A stretch of DNA of 64,000 nt from Hepsetus odoe (GCA_017165825.1 CM029372.1:1537466-1601465); one strand, 5' to 3'; counted from the stretch's first letter, positions 1 through 13,500 are shown. The notes: generated by a model from the sequence alone, not told the origin. Numbers and translations: made by a program.

Positions 1-636
1 TAAGATGATCAATTATCTTTGGAGCAAGTGGAAAATTGTTTCATTTTATTTTTACTAAACTATTCCTTTTACAAGTGCAATCAATCTCAGAGTTACCTGC
101 TTTTGTCCAGTTCTGTCTTTAGTGAACAGATGTCGTGCTTTGCATATGTGTGAACGATTTATGATGTATTACTCTGGGCAAGCTACAGGCCCGAGTTGCA
201 TTTTAGTGAATATTGGGAGAAAATGAATCATTTCTGAAGTAGGGCACTGTCTGTCCAGAGTTATTCGTGTGTTTTTTTCTGTGTGAGGTGTTCATTTTTT
301 TCCCTCTCTCTTTAGGCGCAGTGGTGGTCTAGTGTTTAGGGGTTTGAGTCTCGGATCAGTAGGTTATCCTGAGGTTCCCTTGAACAAGGTACTGTCATTA
401 TCACTGCTCCCCGGACGCTGGATATTGCTGTCCACTGCTCCACTGGGTGTTCATTATGGCAATTAGTCACTTTCACTTTTTTAGAAAGTTGACACCAACA
501 CATTGAAAAGGTCAGGTGTCACTTAGCTGAGTGGGCACAACACTGATCTCTACTATGCGGACTCCATGATTATTTTTCCTGTAATACTCAAAGGAGAGGA
601 ATACTAATTTAATGACTTCATCAGCACCTTGCGCTC
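1..636. other. Upstream flank of kcnmb4
   Basis: No gene is visible. The stretch is AT-rich except for a decayed SINE at about 315-480. There is no long reading frame. It probably holds distal upstream sequence of kcnmb4, but no specific element can be supported. Confidence 0.5.
315..480 (+). mobile_element. Decayed tRNA-headed SINE, type-2 body
   Basis: It begins with a diverged tRNA-like A-box segment (GTGGTGGTCTAGTG). It continues through the CCTTGAACAAGGTACTGTC core and ends with the tail TTAGTCACTTTCACTTTT. The same core and tail occur at 1951-2167, 28925-29082 and 35557-35803. Confidence 0.7.
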
Positions 637-1236
637 ACCAAAGCGGGTCTTTTCTTTTCCCCGCCCACCCGTAATCCACCATTGTGCAACGATTGGCTAA
701 TAGTACATCGCATCCTGCGCTGGGATTGGCTTGTTGATTTTGGACATAAGCAATCCAGCATTCTTCTACTATTGGCCAATAGCAGCGCACGAGGCGGGGA
801 CTATGTGAATATGGGTGGAGAGAAAGAAAAACACCGCCGCGATGGAGGCGAAGAGCGCACCGGTCGAGGTCCACGTTTATCCACAACCCTGCGCTCTTTC
901 TGCATAAGAGGCTTAACCCGGCGCAGCGTGCGGCCATCGGCCAAATCCACATCCGGCCGGACTGGTTTGATATGAGTCAGGAATCGCGAGCGTAAGAGGG
1001 AAGGGACGGGTGGAGTGGGTGGAGCGGGGTGGGGGTGTCACTCCCATGCATCCTCGACCCCTGCCGGCTCGATATGTACTCGGAGTGAGCGCTTTACTCC
1101 AGGAGTTCGCTGCAGGACGAGGGAAGTTGCCGGCGATCATAGGCGAAGCCCCGGTGCAGCGTGGCGCCGGGAGCAGCCTTTGCTGTCTTGGCTCCTGTGA
1201 GCCTTCCTCTTTTTCCTGTTGTTTGTTTCAAGAGCG
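637..1236 (+). promoter_or_regulatory. kcnmb4: Presumptive kcnmb4 promoter and 5' UTR
   Basis: This is a locally GC- and CpG-rich stretch in an otherwise AT-rich window, immediately upstream of the kcnmb4 start codon. It contains three inverted CCAAT boxes (ATTGG at 692-696, 725-729 and 771-775; the last is directly followed by CCAAT at 776-780), which is typical of NF-Y-driven TATA-less promoters. An AP-1 consensus TGAGTCA lies at 973-979. No convincing TATA box is seen. The transcription start is not determinable from sequence alone. If it lies upstream of 842, the leader carries several upstream ORFs. Confidence 0.55.
842..907 (+). other. Upstream ORF candidate in kcnmb4 leader (21 codons)
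   Basis: The ATG at 842 sits in a near-perfect Kozak context (GCCGCCGCGATGG). It opens a 21-codon frame ending TAA at 905-907. A second, 7-codon frame runs 972-995. A third ATG at 1049 opens a frame that overlaps the kcnmb4 start out of frame and closes at 1357. Any of these would repress main-frame translation if included in the mRNA. Whether they are transcribed is unknown. Confidence 0.35.
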
Positions 1237-1572
1237 ATGGCTAAGATCAGGGTCTCTTATGAGTACTCAGAGGCGGAGGACAAGAGCATCAGGCTCGGGC
1301 TGTTCCTCATCGCGTGCGGCATCCTGTCGCTCTTCATTTTGTGCTTCTGCTGGCTGAGCCCCACCTTGCAGAGCCTGCGGAGCAAGCCGGCCAACTGCAC
1401 GGTGATCTCCGTGCACTCTTTGGACGAGCGCTTCGAGTGCGTGTTCACGTGCGGCACCGACTGCAGGGGCACGTCGCTCTACCCGTGCCTGCAGATCTTC
1501 GTGAACAACTCCGAGTCCAACTCGGTCGCACTGCTGCACTACGACGAGCAACAGCTGGTGCTCAACCCCAAG
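1237..1572 (+). CDS. kcnmb4: kcnmb4 coding exon 1
   Basis: It encodes residues 1-112, from MAKIRVSYEY to LNPK: the N-terminal tail, TM1 and the first half of the extracellular loop with sequons N53 and N90. The donor is GTGAGC at 1573, phase 0, directly after the conserved Asn-Pro-Lys. The strong GC content of this exon contrasts with exons 2 and 3, because it lies within the CpG-rich 5' region. Confidence 0.97.
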
Positions 1573-4500
1573 GTGAGCCCCACTCCGCCGTGAGCGCCTG
1601 CGTGGACGTTTTGAACGCGTTTCCGACGTTCTTGACTTGTCTTGAGGGCTGCGGTGACTCGGTTTAAGGAGCCTGGTGAGGCTTTGTTGACATCCTTAAC
1701 AAACTTACTCGGGTTAGACTTTTTTAAACTACGAAAACTACGTTTTCTTTTTCTAAAATTATTATTATTTTGTGTTTTTTTGTGCTTTTTACCCTTTTTT
1801 TAAAAAAAAAAGTTTTAAAAAGTTACAATTTTTAAAAATTTAAAAAGAGCATTGAAGGGTTTGGGGACCTTTGATTGATTGATTGAATTGATTTCGATTC
1901 TCATCAGTTGTAAAGAGTTCTGAGGTCTTGTTGTCAGAGAGCTTGGTCGTGGGTCAGCACTGTCCTAGTGCTTAATGACTAGGCTGAAGAATCGGAAGGT
2001 TGTTGGTTCTAGTTCTGGATCTGTAGGATGGTCTGTTGATTATTAGGTACCGACCCCATCCCTGCATGCTGGATATAGCTGCCCTTTGCTGCACAGTGTG
2101 TGTGGGTTCAAAACAGGGGACGCTCTTTGTTGTGGTTCACAATGGCAGTTAGTCACTTTCACTTCATATCATTTATACACTTTATGTGGATGTTTACAAA
2201 CTCTTCTGCATCCTATTGAAAGTTTCTAAAATTTGACGTCCTGTCAAACCAAACATTCTGTCCTCAGTTGGAGATACTTTTTGAGAATTTTCCACATTTA
2301 GGTTTGTAACGTCAGTAAGTTGAAAATTAAAAAAGGGAAAAGAACAGCCAGGGCAGCAGATTTAAAAGCATTCTGTAAAGTCCATCCATCCATTTTCAGC
2401 CGCTTGTCCCAAACGGGGTCGCGGGGGAGTGCTGGCGTCCAACCCAGCGCACACAGGGCGAGGACAGGGGACGCACCCTGGACAGGTCGCCAGCCCATCG
2501 CAGGGATTCTGTAAAGTCATGTAACAATTTTAACATTTCTGTTTATGAAATAAATATAAAGGAAAAGGATGCACATCATGCAGTCTGAGCATAGGCAGAG
2601 TTTAAAAACACTGTTACTGGGGGCACTTGAAAAAATGCTGTCCTTATTTTAGATTTGCAGCAAGGATAAACATAAAGTATGAGCATCCTCATTTTGATAT
2701 GGAGACTTCTGAGGAAAGGGCAGCGGTGGCCTAGTGGTTCGGGCGTTGGCCCTATGATTGGAGGAGCGGTGGTTCGAACCTCTTCCCAATAGGTTGCCCT
2801 GAGGTACCCTTGAGCAAGGTGCCGTCCCCGTCCCGCTCCTCCCTGCGATGGGCTGGCGACCTGTCCAGGGTGCGTCCCCCGTCCTCGCCCTGTGTGCGCT
2901 GGGTTGGACACCAGCACCCCCCCGCGACCCCGTTTGGGACAAGCGGCAGATAATGGATGGCTGGATAATGGACTTCTGAGGAATATCCATATAGTTCTCT
3001 TTATTTTAAAGTTGTACAAGCCCAGGAAAAAACAGTCCCATCTTTTAAAAAGTCAGTTAGAAACTCTGAATGCTCTCCGTCTCTGAGCCCTGAAAAAAGG
3101 AGCCACTTCTCTGACACAACCAGTGTCCACCCAGAACTGACCCATGTTAAAAATCCCCTGTCGCATTCATTGTCTGAATTTTGGTGAAAGTCAGTTTAGC
3201 AGCCCACTGAAAGTAAAAGTAGGCAAAAAAGAAGAGTTGTTAACCCCACATTTTGACAGATCCTGTCAGGGCAGCAACACCACAGGTATGTTTGTGAAGA
3301 TAACAAACAGAGATGGTTCGATACAGTGCTTCTTTTCCTTATGGATATTGAATTCAAAGTCTTGAGTACTGGACCTTACCCATAAAGTATTGCTTTTGTA
3401 AAAAAAATACTGAGCTATTTGTCACTCCGAATCTAACCTCCATAACACTCCACACCACAATCCCTTCAGCAGGTTGATTTGCTAAGAAATTTGATTGGTT
3501 ATATTCTTTTGTCCCTCTGATATTCAGCTCAGCATTTCAGTTGATATCAACCTTATATTAAAATAATCTAAAAAATAAATAAATAAATATATATATATAT
3601 ATATATATTTATCTGTTAATTCTTTAATCAAATGAATCAGCTTAAGAGGGCTTGAGGGATCCCATTGGGATCTGGTTGGAAGTATATGTCATGAAGCTGT
3701 CTTTTGGACATTTTGGCACTAAAAAGCCTTGGGTTGCTTGTAATCTCATGCGCTGACAGCCCTCCCAAACAAAATATCCTAATTTTATATTTGCATCTTT
3801 ATTTTTCATCCTTGTAATTTTTTAAGTATATGTGCTGGCTCACTGACAACCGTGGGTCAGAAGTAGCTGTTTGTAGAAAATCTATGTTTGCATGATGGAG
3901 GTAAAACTGCATCATGCCACATGCTAGCACCATGGAAACGCCAACACTTCCGCACTTGCCCAGGCACTGTATTTTCACATGGTTCCCATGGCAACATTCT
4001 GGGGAACTCCTCTGTATCAAACTGGCAGTGTGTCATTGACAAGGAGGTAATGGCATAGTGGGAAGGTTTGCTTTTAGAGTGTTAGTGAATGAATTACATC
4101 AAACAATGAACTCATTCAGCTTTTAACACAGCACAGCACATCCCCACATTCAGAATAAAAGCAAATGTAGTGCACGAGATTCGATGAGGCATTTTCATTC
4201 ATTTTTCATCTTTGTGTTTGTCAAATTGATTTGATAAGGCCAGCATTCTCAACCAGTCTTTTTCCCCCACATACAACGTGTGTGTTCATTGTGCTTTTGT
4301 GATATCTTGAGAAATGCATTTACACCCTATATTGCATGTAGTGCTTGTCTCATATGTCCTTAACAAACAAGCACAAGCAAGAAGATATTGACATGGAAAT
4401 GAAACTGCTCAGTGTCTCTTGTGTATGTATTATTATCAGGTGGTTGGATGTTTATGTATTAAAAACAGTCATAATTTATTAAATCCCCATTTTCATACCT

Positions 4501-7500
4501 TTCATGCCATACGTTCATGACTCTTGATGTTATTTCGCTTTTAAGACTATTATATGCAAATGACCTCTGAATGACCTCTATGTAAGGTGTAAAGGGAACC
4601 TGAGAAAGAATAGGTGGACATGTGTAAATGGTTCTCTTGACATCACAAAAACAAATCAAAGCAGGCCGGTTATCATATTCAGTCCATGTGAGCTGGGAAA
4701 TACATGTTTTTAAACTTAAATTGCTTCACAGTCTTTTATTACAGAGAAGCATGAAAACATGGTCCTCTTAAAACTGTGCCGAATAATGCAAGCTTTCACT
4801 ATGTGCTTTAAATTCAGGTTGGCCATCAGCTGAGATGGCACATTGTTTATTCATATGATCAAATTATGCAGTGGTTAACAGAGGAAGAACAGCATGTTCT
4901 TTAAGGGGTAACAGCTTCAGAGCACATGGTATTTTCCCATTGAGATTTTATATATTTGAGAGCTGTTTTAGTTAAAAATACGACACAATTCACAGCTCTG
5001 TATATCTTCAGACACTGTTATTCTTTCTTTTTCTTAGTCCATTAGGACTGCATAATCAACTTGCTTACATTATGACATGTTTGACTAATATAGTTAACTT
5101 ATGTTATATGATTCATCAAAATACCCAAAGAAAATCTTTACTAAATTGGGTCAAGATATTCAGAGCTTACAGAAAAGCATTATGGTTAGTAATATCATGA
5201 GGTCCACCATAGCAATAATATTGTACATGACTAGACCCTCTCTTTGAAATGTCACCATGATCTGATCTGCACTAAAGACCTGAGATCATTCTTATTTTTG
5301 CTAAAAATGGCAAGAAAATTACTCTAGATTAAAAGGCTCCTATCTACATGTTTTCCTTGGCATTACAGAGCGACAAAGTGGGCCCTTTATGCCAGATCAG
5401 ATTCTTAAAAGACTTAAGACTCTTATATGGTTTACTGTTTTTAATCTTGTGACAGAAGACTAAAAATCAGATATTGCGTCTTGCATCTCACTTCCTACAC
5501 CTCCCAGTTTGTATTATTATCTTATTGGTTTCCTGATATTCATCATGTTACCTTAGTGTTTAGATTTTCATGTTACCTTAGTGTTTAGTGTTTAGATGAC
5601 AAAGTCATGATTACTAAGTATGTCTACTTCTTTGCTTTAGAATTGAAATCTGCAAGAAGGGTTGTGAAAAAATGTTTTTTGAAAAAGGGTGTTGGTCACA
5701 CATAGAGGAAGAATGAGGATATTTTTGAGCATGGAAAGACTGAAAGCAATGACAGTCTTGGAGGAATAAGAGTTTATATCATATCATATATTTATTTTGG
5801 CTAGGAAGATGATTAATAGTTGTATGTTTATTTACCTGTAATGTGTGTTTGTGTGTATGTTTGTATGTGTATATGTGAGTGTGTGTGTGTGTGAGAGCAA
5901 TAGAGAGAGTGTGCCAGAGAGAACCCTTGCAGGAGCACTGACCTTTCAGAATATGGGGTAATGAGAACCCAGCCCTTGGTAAGCTGCTAATGACTTGATT
6001 AAACCACCTGTGGGATGTGAGTAACATGACATTATAACTATGCACTAAAGGAATGCCAACACCTTTTAGATCTGCCTCTTTCTCCATTCATCTAACATTA
6101 CATTAAATCCTGTTCTCATGCAACATTCCCATGTAGTAAGTGTTTTTTGTCATGTCCAAAGGGTTACGCTGCAAAGTTACTCTGCTCTTCTGTCAAGATT
6201 TGAGGTTTAATGTACAAACACTATAGAAATATTAACAAAAGAAGTTATTTAATTTTGTATAAACACATATGCTTAAGTTTTTTGTTTATTTCTGTATTTT
6301 ATATACTCAGGTCCATGAAAGCTTGTCATTCGGAGTTCATTAAAAGGTTTTAAGCTGATAATAGCAGTTCTGTTTGTGTGTGAGTGTCAGTGTAGCTTTA
6401 GTTAGCTGTGGATATTGCGTAGCAAAACATGCAGTTGATCTATGATGTTGGTGCTGGTCTGGAGTGCTGATGATGTTCAATCTGATCTAATAAAAAGTAG
6501 ACTCAAATGGTGCTCCATCTTCTCTGGAGTTCAGGAAACCCCCATGGTAACTGATCAAGCAGAAGCAGGTGGTCAACCGTTCCCTTCAGAAAATATAAGG
6601 AGAATTTGTAATCAATACAACATTTAAATGGACTATTCTTATAATTGTAAAACAGCACAACACACAGTGAGACACAATGAAATTCAGCCTCTGCATTTTA
6701 CCCATACACACGTGCAGCAGGGGGCAGCAATTGAAAGCACCCAGGGAGCAGTGATGGGGACAATACCTTGCTCAAGGGTATCTCAGAGTAACCTACTGGC
6801 CTGGGATTCAACCCCACAACCTTCTGATCCTGGGGCCTAGTCCCTTACCACTAGGCCACCGCTGCCCCAGGAAGGGCACTGTTCCCTGCAATACCAGGTT
6901 GATGCATGAAGCGGACGAAAGAAGCTCCTTTTCAGTCTCCCTGTTCTAAAAATCAATTTAATAAGCAGTCCTCATTTAGAGGAAGTTTCAGATATTAAAC
7001 TGATAAGAACAGATAATACACTTGATCGTAGCCAAAAGGCCATGAAGCAACGCATTTGAACATTTGACTAGACATCTGTGAAGTCTTGATTATAATGGAC
7101 TAATGTGATCGATTTTTTTTTGTTTTTTTAAAGGTTTCTGCAAGAACATCTTGATAGCAGTGCATTATATTAATCCAGTTGTGAGGTGACATATTAGATT
7201 TCCTACATCATTTTGTCATAGTGTGCTTCTTAGCAAGGAATATTTTGAAAATAAGAAAGGCTATTTTATTAATATTGCCAATGTGTGCATATAAGGAAGG
7301 ATCCAAGTTAGCAGTGATACCAAGGCTTTAAACAGTTGACACATGATTTACTGGAAAATTGTCAAGGTATTAAAGAGATTAAAGAAATCTTTTTTTTTTT
7401 TTACATCCTGTCATTCCACAATCATTTTTAAGTTTATCATCTAACATGGATTAGGAACCATGGAGCTGATCTCATGTTTAAAAACCAAAATCAGAGGGAT

Positions 7501-10500
7501 CATGTATTATGTGACTTTAAGGGGTCCAAGGACATAATTTTGTGAGAATACTTTTGTATGGACTGATGTTTCACTGTTAAGACTTCCAAACTGAAAACTG
7601 TTGGTGTAGTGTGAAATAAACCGGCATAGGGCTATTCCTGTTGCCCCAACCAGGTTTTCTAGTCTGTGTCAAAATAGTGTGGTCTTAGACTAGTAAGGAT
7701 TTAAAGCCTTGGTCAAATTATATTGGAAGGTCATTTACTAGCGTTACCAGACAAGAAATAGGTCTGAAGTTGATAACTTGCATCAATCAAAATTTGGTTT
7801 CTTAATGAGAGGCTTAATAACTACTAAAAATGTCTGGTATGTAGCCCATGTTGAAAGGGGAGTTTATTATTCCTGAAACGGGTCTGGTTATTACTGGTAT
7901 GACCTCTTTAAGTAGGCTGGTAGGCCCTGAATCAGAATACTTGAAGATTTGAAAATGAAAAACATTATAAAGGTCTGTAGAACTGGGTTAAAGGAGGATA
8001 ATCGTTCTACTGCAATTACATTTAGCTCTATATCTATATGAAAGTGACAACCCTTGTCATTGCGAGGTCAAAGCACAGCAGACAGTGAACCACAACGAAA
8101 TTGGACCTCTGCATTTAACCCTTGCACACTCAAACACCGTACAGCAGTGGGCAGCTATTGAAAGCGCCCGGGGAGCAGTGATGGGGACGGCACCTTGCTC
8201 AAGGGTACTTTAGGGCAACCTATTGGGAAGGGAAACCTGCTTTTTGCTGGCTAACTATGACATTTCTATGTATAGTTGCAATGGAGTATATGGATCACAG
8301 TAGGTGGCACTCTGCTCTGATTGGCAGACCTGCCATCTCATCAATGTCAGGTGTGTCTTATTGGACAAGAATTTAAAGATCCCAATGAGTCAGAGCATAG
8401 CGTCAGTCATTCTCAGTGGAATTCTCACACGTGCAGATGTTTGTTATGTTAAATAAAGTCAAGTCACAGATCTGTGGCAACGTGTTTATGTCCAGACCAC
8501 ACCACCATAGCACTACAGTATGCATATATGCTATAAAAGATTGTAATATACATAAATATAAACCTCTTGTTTTTAACATTTGAAAAAACATTTTTTACAT
8601 TTAAACATTTGCATAAACATTTAACTAGAAACACATGATAACCATGTTCTCTGAAATCAATTTTGTCTAAATCCATTGGCATATACCTTGCCATTCAGTG
8701 CATAAGTCTTACATTTCTTTCCAAATCCACATTTTTCTGGTTATTTCATTCTCTCTTTGGAAGAAAGCTGTGTAAGGGAGAAATATCCATTTGACCATAT
8801 GTTTTCAATTGACAATATGAGGTTTCACTTCAAGTTGCAAATTACAATGGCAGAGAAATGTAGAGGAGCTTTCTGCTGGCCAATTAACAAGTGGCTCCAT
8901 TGGCTTTTCTCATGGCTTTTCTCATATATGCACCTGCACCACTTTCATTCTCAGTATATCATTCCCACTTCTACCACCACACACACCACTCTAAACCTCT
9001 TTGAAATCTGTAAACGCAGTACTCTTGTCTCTATGGTTACAAGGCCAAGCAGAACTGGCATTCCTTAATTGAGTGTTGAAGTAGCATGCTGCTCAGGCCA
9101 GTCATGACTATTTATATAGAATGAGTTGTGCTTTGGAGGGTCTCCCAGTAACCCAGTCTGCAAACAGTCCATTTGCTCTACACATACTTTTAATGAATAA
9201 CATAGCACAGTGGGTGGCCATTGGGGGAGAGCTTCAACCGATGTGTTTCTTTCAGTCATCCTTTTTTGTAAGTTATAACTTGTACTTTACTTGGACCCAG
9301 ACAGATCACACATACAGGCCTAGACTAAATTGGCCAGGCTTCCTAGATCATGTTACCTTGAAAGAGAAATTTGCTGGGTTTGCTGGGTTTGTTTTTGTCA
9401 AGCCTTTATGCCATTTTTTTTTTACTTAAGCACAAAAAATTGTGCTTGATGCCACAATTAGAATTTGTGATAGAAACAGCTGAAAACTCTGTTATTATTA
9501 GTCAATTACACGCAAAAGTATTTCTAGTATTTCTGCTCTATCTGATTGGGGCTTATAAAGCCAGCCCTCAATAAAGTACACCTGTGCCCTCATGCCCAGG
9601 TGTGCTCATTCAGAGCAGAGTGCTATCTACCGTGACAGTTTTGTTGAACCTAGAGGTACCTCAGAATTGTTTCAGCTAAATAAACTGATTTTCAAAATGT
9701 TTTAAATTAATTTTATTAAATTAAAAGTGTTTTTGTTTAGCAATTAATTCATATATTAACTTAAAAATGAAGGATGTGATTTTAATGATCAGTTAGTGAA
9801 TAAACCAGAAGTGTAGTCATGTTAAAATGGCTCTGATTGGTCAGCCGCCTGATTTATGCAAAGTCTATGAAAAGCAATGAAAACTAACCTCACAGTTTAT
9901 GCCCACAGCAAATGTTGCTGTGATATTTTTTATGTTTTTTAACAAAAATGGTTATTGGTATACTATTGAGTTGAGTTAACTATTCAAGGCTTTTAAGCGA
10001 TTTCAGTTAAATGTCTTTCAGCAATAACATTCTTATGAATTACAGGTAAGATGTAACCAGGAAGCACCTAGTTTCTATTCTCTGCTCTTTGGTGTAAACA
10101 AATAAATAAACACTCATTACATTTACATCTACATACATAGTGTCTGAGTCATTTGTATTTTTAGTTTTGCTGAAATTAATTTATTTTTAAAGCATGTCCT
10201 TTAGGCAAACAACTGCTAGCTTCAGCAATGACAGTCTTATCTCTTATTGCCATTGCATTAGTATACTTTTTGAAACTTGAAATATTAAACTCTGATATAC
10301 CCTGAAGTGCACCTGACCATTTATAGTTGAGTTGTCTTAATTCTCCAAGCAAAGCATTTCTGTTTTATGCTGTATATACTGATTTATATACAGTATTTTG
10401 AGAATTTGTAAAAGGTTACATCCAACTGGATGTTTTTTAGAGAACTGATATTGAATGATTCACGGGTCAAAATGATTATATCTGTTGCTCTTTTCTGACT

Positions 10501-13500
10501 ACATTACCACTATTCAGACAATGTTTCTTTCATCTGAAAGGGCACAAAAAGATATGCAGTATTCAAAAAGACAGTCACCTGGAGAAATTCAGACTATCAC
10601 TGAATCACTCAGCCATTAAGGAGGGTTTCTGTGCTGAATTCAAAATATCTTTTCCCAATGCTTACCTTCTACTTTCCTCTAAATGGATGTGTAATGGAAT
10701 GATGTATCCAGTATACACATCGATGCACACAGCTGTAATAAACAGAGAGAGAGAAAGTTAATAAGCCACAGCATGATTTATGGCAAAGTGTAATTAATAA
10801 AGTGAAGCTAGGTTAAAAAGAGGTGAGGTGATGAGGTGATAATCAGTGAGCAGCGGTATGGTTTTATGCCTAGAAAGAGCATTACATATACAGTGTTTGC
10901 TATGGGGTTGCTGATGGAGTAGCATAGAGAAGATCAGAAAGTATTGCATTGGGCCCTCATTAAAGCATATGACAGTGCCTAGAGAGGAGTTATGGTTTTG
11001 GTGCTCCATCATGCTGGAAAAGGCATTGATCTTCACCAAACTGTTCTTGGACGGTTGTTTTGGTAACATTCTTTATTCATGGCTGTGTTGTTCTGCAAAA
11101 CTGTGAGTGAGCCAACTCCCTTAGCTGAGAAGTAACCCTACACACAAATGGTCTCAGGATGCTTTACTGTTGGCATGACACAGGACTGATGTCCCACTCA
11201 CCTTTTCTTTTACGGACAAATTTTTTCCTGGATGCCCCAAACAATCAGAAAGGTGATTCATCAGAGAAAATGACTTTACTCAAATCCTCAGCAGGCCAAT
11301 CCCTTTTGCAGAATATCAGTCTGTCCCCAATGTTTCTATTTGGAGGGAAGTGACTTCTTTGTTGCCATTCTTGACACCAGGCCATCCTGCAAAAGTCTTC
11401 ACCTCACTGCCTGCTGCCACACCTGAGCAAGCACTGCACTGGTGGCGCCCCAATCGTCACAGCTGAATCAACTTTAGTAGTCCTGGTGCTTGCTGGGCAT
11501 TCTTAGGTGCCCTGAAGCCTTATTCACCAAAACCTTGATCTTGATGATAAATGGTTGATTTAGCTGCAGTCTTACCAGCAGTAATATCCTTGCCTGTGAA
11601 GCCCTTATTGTGCAAAGCAATGATGATTGCGCATATTTCCTTGCAGGCAACCATGGTTAACAAAGGAATACCATGAGTGCCACCCTCCTTTAAATGCATC
11701 CAGCCTGCTATTCTAACGCAATCAGCATGACTGAGTGATTTCCAGCCTTGTCTGCCTCACTCTCACCTGTGTTTCATGGCAAAGAGGGACTTTGCAAATA
11801 ATTGCAGTTCATCTGATCAACATTCTGGAGTATATTCAAGCTGCCATTATAAAAACTGAGGCAGCAAACATTGTGAAGATTAATATTTGTGTTTCTCAAA
11901 ATTTTTTGCCTTGACTGTACATTCACTATAGACATCTGCAAATACTATCGCATGTTGCTGAGTTTAAAAGGAAAGTTTAAAGTTTGGACACCCTCTCCTT
12001 ACTAAGATCCCCTTGCATCAATGTTTCTATTCTTGATTTTAGGATTTCTTCCCACTTTTCCTTTTTTGGACAATAAATATTAAAAGAATACATATATTTA
12101 ATACTCTTCCCTTGTCAAGTAAGTTATCTTTAGATGAGCCCATGGCTTTGGAGTGTAAGCACAACAGTGTGAGAACCCAGTGTGAAATAATATTTTATTG
12201 ATATACATTTTTTATATTTATACAATAAACACACCTCTGTTTTTTGGAAAAGTATCTAAATCTGGTTTAGCTAACATGAACAAGTTTTAATTAATCTGGT
12301 CTTTGGGAAATTTAACCATCTAACATGAATATGCCCATTGAGAAAGGAAAGTTGCTTAATTGGCTCATAAAAAAAAAAAAGTTTTAATGCGTGCTATTGT
12401 GATTCTAATAAAAGAACAACATTTCAGCATACATTTTGGTGTAACCCCATGCAGCCTCCTCCACTAATTACCCATTGACTTTCCACAGCCTTCAAGTTTT
12501 TTCTTGTTTCAGTTATGTAGCAGTAAGAAACAGAAAAAGACAGACATTCTGTTAAAGATAATGATGATATCTTCAGAACATGTTTTCAGAACTGTATAAC
12601 TGATGCACTATATTGACTTTTTTCAAATGAGGTCACATACAGAGTGTGCTTTTAACCATAAGCAAATTGTTTGCTTGGATACACTCATAAGTAAGATTAC
12701 GTTACATGAGATTAAGTAAGATTAAGGCCATGAATTGGTTGGCAGTGGTTTAGCATGCCTATTGTGAAACTAGTTCTAGTTCTGCTGACAGAATGATTTC
12801 TGTCCCCTTGATATTGCTTAATGCACCTAAGTTACATAATAATTAATAGATTGTAGTTTTTCACCTTTTTGAAAATAATTAATTGTACAATTTCTTCTCA
12901 CTTTATAAATCTGAACTGTTTGTTTGAGAGATGTTTGGTAGTAATATCACAATAGACATAAAATAGAAATTAGCCTTCTAACCAAAGTTGTTTATTGTGT
13001 GCTGTAACTCCACATTATGCTGTTCTGCATCACTGCCTAATCAGCCTGTCAATTTCCCAGATGTTTATTTCAGGGCACTGTTGCCATAGAAATCCTTTCT
13101 GTTGAGAGTCACATGGTTTGTATGATCAGAGATTATGGCTTTTGATCTGCTCTGATTTGGACTGCATGATCTGCTGCCTCTTTCGCAAGGGCTGCTGTTG
13201 TGGGCTCTGTTCCAGTTTTGCCAACTCCACTCCTCTTGTGTAATATATGAATATGTGTAAAGTGTAAAAGCACTTATGTGGGAACCATAAGGAAGAAATG
13301 GGATAGGAGAGGAAAGAGTTAGGAGGACCCTACTCTACCTGAAATGGAGCACTATTTAAATAGGCAAAGGTAATTTCAGAAGTCTATTAAAAATTTTGAA
13401 TGTAGTTATAAACTGTTCTCCAAAATGAAATGTAGAATGTCAGGGTTTGAAAGGTACATGATTTGTTTATGTAATTAGATTTATTTTTACTCTCAGTGTC

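Noticed and set aside
635..952. Antisense 105-codon frame at the kcnmb4 promoter
   Set aside because: No similarity or domain is visible. CpG-rich DNA gives long chance frames on both strands.
1219..1236. TTG-initiated extension of kcnmb4
   Set aside because: Vertebrate initiation at TTG is improbable, and the ATG at 1237 matches the family N-terminus MAK.
1010..1357. Independent 115-codon gene overlapping kcnmb4 exon 1
   Set aside because: Its 3' half is simply a shifted frame of kcnmb4. It is retained only as a possible upstream ORF.
2717..2800. tRNA gene
   Set aside because: A- and B-box-like segments are present, but no cloverleaf of proper length forms, and the segment is the head of a dispersed SINE with many copies in the window.
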